This document shows, piece after piece, positions 6,775 to 9,250 of a stretch of DNA of 9,250 nt. A program made the position numbers and the translations under genes. The notes below the pieces were generated by a model, which was given only the letters and a program-made list of their open reading frames with translations, was not told where the DNA came from and did not search any database. This stretch comes from Comamonadaceae bacterium (GTDB lineage Bacteria; Pseudomonadota; Gammaproteobacteria; Burkholderiales; Burkholderiaceae_C): NCBI GenBank assembly GCA_947454695.1, contig CANGMW010000089.1:1-9250 (forward strand), read 5' to 3'. The number at the start of each line of letters is the position of its first letter. Position 1 is the stretch's first letter.

Positions 6775-7469
6775 AAAGCCAGCCTGTTGTCCTGATTGTT
6801 GAGGACGAGCCCGCCATTGCTGATCTGATTGCGGTGAACCTGCGGCACAGTGGTTTTCGCCCCATCTGGGCCATGGACAGTGACACTGCTCAGCGCGAGT
6901 TGGATGCGGTGTTGCCCGATGTGATCTTGCTGGACTGGATGCTGCCCGGTGAAAGCGGTCTGAATCTGGCCAAGCGCTGGCGTGCGCAAGCGCGAACCAA
7001 GGCGGTCCCCATCATCATGCTCACCGCGCGCAGTGATGAAACGGATCGGGTGGCCGGCCTTGACGCCGGGGCGGACGACTACATCGCCAAACCGTTTTCG
7101 ACCAAGGAATTGCTGGCACGTATCCGTGCCGTCTTGCGGCGCCGCACGCCCGAGCAGACTCATGCGCCCATTGCCATCAGTGGCTTGGTGTTGGACTCGT
7201 CCACCCACCGGGTGTCTTTTCAGAACCAGCCTTTGAAGCTTGGGCCGACCGAATTCAAACTCTTGCAATTTCTGATGAGCCATGCCGAACGTGTGCACAG
7301 CCGAGGCCAGTTGCTGGACAAGGTGTGGGGCGACCATGTTTTCATTGAAGAGCGGACCGTGGACGTTCACGTCAAGCGCTTGCGGGAATCTCTGGGGCTT
7401 GCAGGTAAGATGGTTGAAACGGTGCGCGGTGCGGGCTACCGTCTGACCGCACAACCTTCGAGCCATTGA
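6771..7469 (+). CDS. phoB: Phosphate response regulator PhoB
   Basis: This 232-residue OmpR/PhoB-type regulator has an N-terminal receiver domain (about 5-120) with the acidic pair Glu11-Asp12, phospho-acceptor Asp55 in ILLDWMLPG, Thr85 in MLTARS and Lys107 in AKPF. The C-terminal winged-helix DNA-binding domain (about 130-228) contains GPTEFKLLQFLM, the recognition-helix region ERTVDVHVKRLRESL, and the closing RGAGYRL. WMLPG with an 11-bp-repeat target upstream of pstS and ppx marks it as PhoB rather than another OmpR-like regulator. It lies between phoU and its sensor phoR. The phosphorylated form should bind the two Pho boxes in the ppx-pstS spacer, so the operon is likely to amplify its own expression. 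Confidence 0.96.
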   Translation: MKSQPVVLIVEDEPAIADLIAVNLRHSGFRPIWAMDSDTAQRELDAVLPDVILLDWMLPGESGLNLAKRWRAQARTKAVPIIMLTARSDETDRVAGLDAGADDYIAKPFSTKELLARIRAVLRRRTPEQTHAPIAISGLVLDSSTHRVSFQNQPLKLGPTEFKLLQFLMSHAERVHSRGQLLDKVWGDHVFIEERTVDVHVKRLRESLGLAGKMVETVRGAGYRLTAQPSSH

Positions 7470-7480
7470 GTTAATGACCA

Positions 7481-7492
7481 CCGCTTAAGCGG
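7481..7492. repeat. Perfect 12-bp palindrome between phoB and phoR
   Basis: CCGCTTAAGCGG lies just ahead of the phoR ATG (7500) and covers the region where a ribosome binding site would be. It has no loop as DNA and no U-tract, so it is not a terminator. A four-codon frame (ATG at 7474, TAA at 7486-7488) overlaps its left half. It might damp PhoR translation relative to PhoB, but chance is not excluded. Confidence 0.35.
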
Positions 7493-7499
7493 GCCTCAC

Positions 7500-8831
7500 A
7501 TGTTCTTGCGACTCTTCACCTTTCTGGTTTTTCAGGCGCTGGGCGCGACCTTGGGTTGGCTTATTTGGCCGCATGACGTCAAGTTGGCCGGCGTACTTTT
7601 CGGGGTGGTTCTGGGCAGTTTGATGTGGGTGGTGTACGACCTCACCCGTGGCCTGCGCATGATGGCTTGGCTGCGTGAGGGGGATATGTCCGAGATTCCC
7701 CTGAAGATCGGCATCTGGGGCGAGGTGTCTGACCGGGTGCGCCGCATGATGCGCGCACGAACCCAGTTGACCCGGGAAAGTGAAGCTCGTCTCCAGGATT
7801 TTCTGGCCGCCTTGCAAGCGTCCCCCAACGGGGTCTTGTTGCTCGATGCCCAAGGACGCATTGAGTGGTTTAACCAAACGGCGGCGCATCATTTCGGCTT
7901 GGACGCCCAACGCGATTTGCAACAGCACCTGGTCAACCTGGTGCGTGACCCTGCCTTCGCCGCTTATGTGGCGGGGAGCGACTACACGCACGACGTCGCC
8001 ATCCAGGGCCGTGCGAGCAGCGCGTCTAGGCCCATGCGATTGTCGGTGCAGCTACATCCCTATGGTGACCGCCGAAGCCTGCTCTTGTCGCGCGACATCA
8101 CCATGTTGGAGCAAGTTGAGGCCATGCGCCGCGATTTTGTGGCCAATGTCTCGCATGAAATCCGCACGCCATTGACGGTGCTGTCCGGCTTTGTTGAAAC
8201 CTTGCAGTCCTTGCCATTGGATGAGAAAGAACGTGCGACTTATCTGGAGTTGATGGCCCAGCAGGCTTTCCGCATGCAGTCGCTGGTCAATGATTTGCTC
8301 ATGCTCTCAAGGTTAGAGGGCAGCCCCTTGCCCAGCATGAACGAGTGGACCTTGGTGTCCGTGCTCTTTCAACAAATCGATCAGGAAGCCAATGCCTTGT
8401 CCGCTAGCCTTGACAAGTCAGGCACTGCCAAGCACCACATCCGCTTTGACCTGAGCTTGGACATGGAACTCTCTGGCCTGGCCAGTGAATTGCACAGCGC
8501 CATGTCCAACCTGGTCAACAATGCCGTTCGCTACACACCCGCAGGCGGTGAAGTGCGTGTGAGCTGGCAGCTTTTGGAAGATGGTCGCGCTCAGTTCACG
8601 GTGGCAGACACCGGGCCGGGTATCGCTGCAGAGCATTTGCCGCGCTTGACCGAGCGGTTTTACCGGGTGGACCGTAGCCGCTCGCGCGACTCCGGGGGCA
8701 CAGGACTGGGGCTGGCCATCGTCAAGCACGTAGCGCAGCGCCACGGCGCAGAGCTGGTGATTGAGAGCGTCGTGGGCCGAGGCTCGCACTTCTCTATCCT
8801 CTTTCCCGCCAGCCGCTTACGCAGCGTGTAA
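7500..8831 (+). CDS. phoR: Phosphate sensor histidine kinase PhoR
   Basis: This encodes 443 residues. Two membrane spans (about 5-22 and 29-46) are separated by a few residues, so there is no periplasmic sensor domain, as in known PhoR, which senses phosphate through PstSCAB and PhoU. A basic linker (about 50-98) leads to a PAS domain (about 100-200, ASPNGVLLLDAQGRIEWFN). The dimerisation and phosphotransfer segment has His219 in VSHEIRTPLT. The ATPase domain shows the N-box NLVNNAVRYTP (337-347), G1 DTGPGI, F-box ERFYRVD and G2 GGTGLGL. The ATG at 7500 is the first start codon in its frame after the phoB stop and has only a weak ribosome site. The final codons (RSV, stop TAA 8829-8831) lie inside the first unit of a tandem repeat array, so the C-terminal end may have been shaped by that array. 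Confidence 0.96.
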   Translation: MFLRLFTFLVFQALGATLGWLIWPHDVKLAGVLFGVVLGSLMWVVYDLTRGLRMMAWLREGDMSEIPLKIGIWGEVSDRVRRMMRARTQLTRESEARLQDFLAALQASPNGVLLLDAQGRIEWFNQTAAHHFGLDAQRDLQQHLVNLVRDPAFAAYVAGSDYTHDVAIQGRASSASRPMRLSVQLHPYGDRRSLLLSRDITMLEQVEAMRRDFVANVSHEIRTPLTVLSGFVETLQSLPLDEKERATYLELMAQQAFRMQSLVNDLLMLSRLEGSPLPSMNEWTLVSVLFQQIDQEANALSASLDKSGTAKHHIRFDLSLDMELSGLASELHSAMSNLVNNAVRYTPAGGEVRVSWQLLEDGRAQFTVADTGPGIAAEHLPRLTERFYRVDRSRSRDSGGTGLGLAIVKHVAQRHGAELVIESVVGRGSHFSILFPASRLRSV

Positions 8832-8836
8832 GCTGC
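8812..8836. repeat. Stem-loop-capable inverted repeat at the phoR stop codon
   Basis: GCCGCTTAC (8812-8820) and GTAAGCTGC (8828-8836) form 9-bp arms with one mismatch around a 7-base loop. The left arm is the exact reverse complement of bases 8-16 of the two units that carry GCGGC with GTAAG. It is thus an inverted half-unit at the array edge, and it lies in the last phoR codons. No U-tract follows, so a Rho-independent terminator is not supported. Confidence 0.5.
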
Positions 8837-9099
8837 GTTCCCTTGGGCTTTGCAGCGTGTGAGCTGCGTCTCCTTGAGCTTCGCAGCGTGTGAGCGGCGT
8901 CTCCTTGGGCTTTGCAGCGTGTAAGCGGCGTCTCCTTGAGCTTCGCAGCGTGTAAGCTGCGTCTCCTTGAGCTTTGCAGCGTGTAAGCTGCGTCTCCTTG
9001 AGCTTTGCAGCGTGTGAGCTGCGGCTCCTTGAGCTTTGCAGCGTGTGAGCTGCATGCCCTTGAGCTTTGCAGCGTGTGAGCTGCATGCCCTTGAGCTTG
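8821..9099. repeat. Tandem array of nine 31-bp units between convergent genes
   Basis: Units start at 8821, 8852, 8883, 8914, 8945, 8976, 9007, 9038 and 9069. Each is 31 bp, opening GCAGCGTGTRAGCTGC and closing CTCCTTGAGCTTT in the majority form, and the last unit lacks only the final match. Bases 1-9 are invariant. Variation sits at bases 10 (A/G), 14 (T/G), 17-20, 26 and 31. Units 5 and 6 are identical, and units 8 and 9 are identical except for the final base, with ATGC at 17-20. Units 3 and 4 share GCGGC. Neighbours therefore resemble each other, as expected from local duplication. Within most units GCAGC and GCTGC can pair around a 6-base loop. No spacers interrupt the units, so this is not CRISPR. 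Plus-strand frames are closed by TAA or TGA in each unit. The function is unknown. Confidence 0.93.
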
Positions 9100-9104
9100 A
9101 CGAT

Positions 9105-9250
9105 TCAACTTGGGGGTGCGTCGCGACGCATGACTTGCCAAACCATGCCCCACATCAGGAGTGAAGTGATCGCCAAAGCGACACTGGCCGTCATCCAAAA
9201 AGCAGCGGGTGTTTGCAAGGCCTGCAGTGGCCCGAGTCCTAGGTAGGCCA
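9105..9250 (-). CDS. C-terminal fragment of an integral membrane protein
   Basis: The gene enters from the right edge on the minus strand. The readable part is 47 residues, ending with TGA at 9107-9105. It shows a Leu/Gly-rich stretch (GLGPLQAL), then one strong membrane span (about residues 16-39, FWMTASVALAITSLLMWGMV), a basic cytoplasmic-looking tail (QVMRRD) and APPS at the end. This end pattern resembles the last span of polytopic transporters such as MATE-type efflux proteins, but too little is visible to name the family. It converges on phoR, and its stop lies six bases past the repeat array, so the array fills nearly the whole space between the two genes. A different minus-strand frame that continues into the array is considered spurious. 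Confidence 0.6.
   Translation of the reverse strand, partial: AYLGLGPLQALQTPAAFWMTASVALAITSLLMWGMVWQVMRRDAPPS
9117..9130. repeat. Perfect 14-bp palindrome in the 3' end of the membrane-protein gene
   Basis: TGCGTCGCGACGCA equals its own reverse complement. It lies inside codons for MRRDAP of the minus-strand gene, 18 bases beyond the end of the repeat array. No U-tract follows on either strand, so it does not look like an intrinsic terminator. It may be a chance result of coding sequence. Confidence 0.4.

Noticed and set aside
6708..7481. Minus-strand open frame opposite phoB
   Set aside because: It is entirely antisense to phoB, which has all receiver and winged-helix motifs. The opposing product has no recognisable features.
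8821..9099. CRISPR array
   Set aside because: The units are contiguous with a constant 31-bp period and contain no variable spacers. No cas genes are nearby.
8821..9110. Classical Rho-independent terminator for phoR
   Set aside because: The hairpins have only 5-6 bp stems in most units and none is followed by a run of T, on either strand.
8660..9198. Three overlapping minus-strand reading frames of 89-134 codons encoding a repetitive Lys/Ser/Ala-rich product across the array
   Set aside because: The reverse complement of the 31-bp unit has no stop in any frame, so all three frames stay open by chance. As 31 is not a multiple of 3, the same peptides rotate through the frames with a 31-residue period. 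There is no sensible start, and two of the frames run into phoR or the membrane-protein gene out of frame.

Overview
The window looks like a chromosomal segment of a betaproteobacterium, most likely a Comamonadaceae-type member of the Burkholderiales. The reasons are moderate-to-high GC, the residue-level character of the Pst, PhoU and Ppx proteins, and the neighbourhood of sixA, ppx and a pst-pho operon. This placement rests on recognition, not on a search. I see no IS element, prophage, integrase, CRISPR array, tRNA or rRNA.

Left part (1-2156). The 3' end of sixA (phosphohistidine phosphatase) enters from the left edge. Converging on it is a 130-residue protein with a Lys/Ala/Thr/Pro-rich, histone-H1-like N-terminus and a ribbon-helix-helix-like C-terminus. 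A 19-bp imperfect palindrome sits just upstream of its start. Next, on the same minus strand, lies ppx (exopolyphosphatase, Ppx/GppA family with a C-terminal HD-type domain).

Control region (2157-2345). This 189-bp divergent spacer separates ppx from pstS. It carries two outward-facing Pho-box-like sites. The minus-strand site pointing at ppx matches the E. coli consensus at 15 of 18 positions. The plus-strand site pointing at pstS matches at 13 of 18. Polyphosphate breakdown and phosphate uptake therefore look co-controlled by PhoB, which is encoded downstream.

Main operon (2346-8831). pstS-pstC-pstA-pstB-phoU-phoB-phoR lie on the plus strand with short gaps or ATGA overlaps. PstS binds phosphate in the periplasm, PstC and PstA form the channel and PstB powers it. 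PhoU passes transport status to the histidine kinase PhoR, which controls the response regulator PhoB. PhoB in turn should act on both Pho boxes, closing the loop.

Right part (8812-9250). An array of nine 31-bp tandem units (8821-9099) begins inside the last codons of phoR and supplies its stop codon. It runs almost to the end of a convergent, partial gene for a membrane protein. The array is the least conventional element in the window. The rest is a well-formed but classical phosphate regulon, and I do not see an undescribed multi-gene system.
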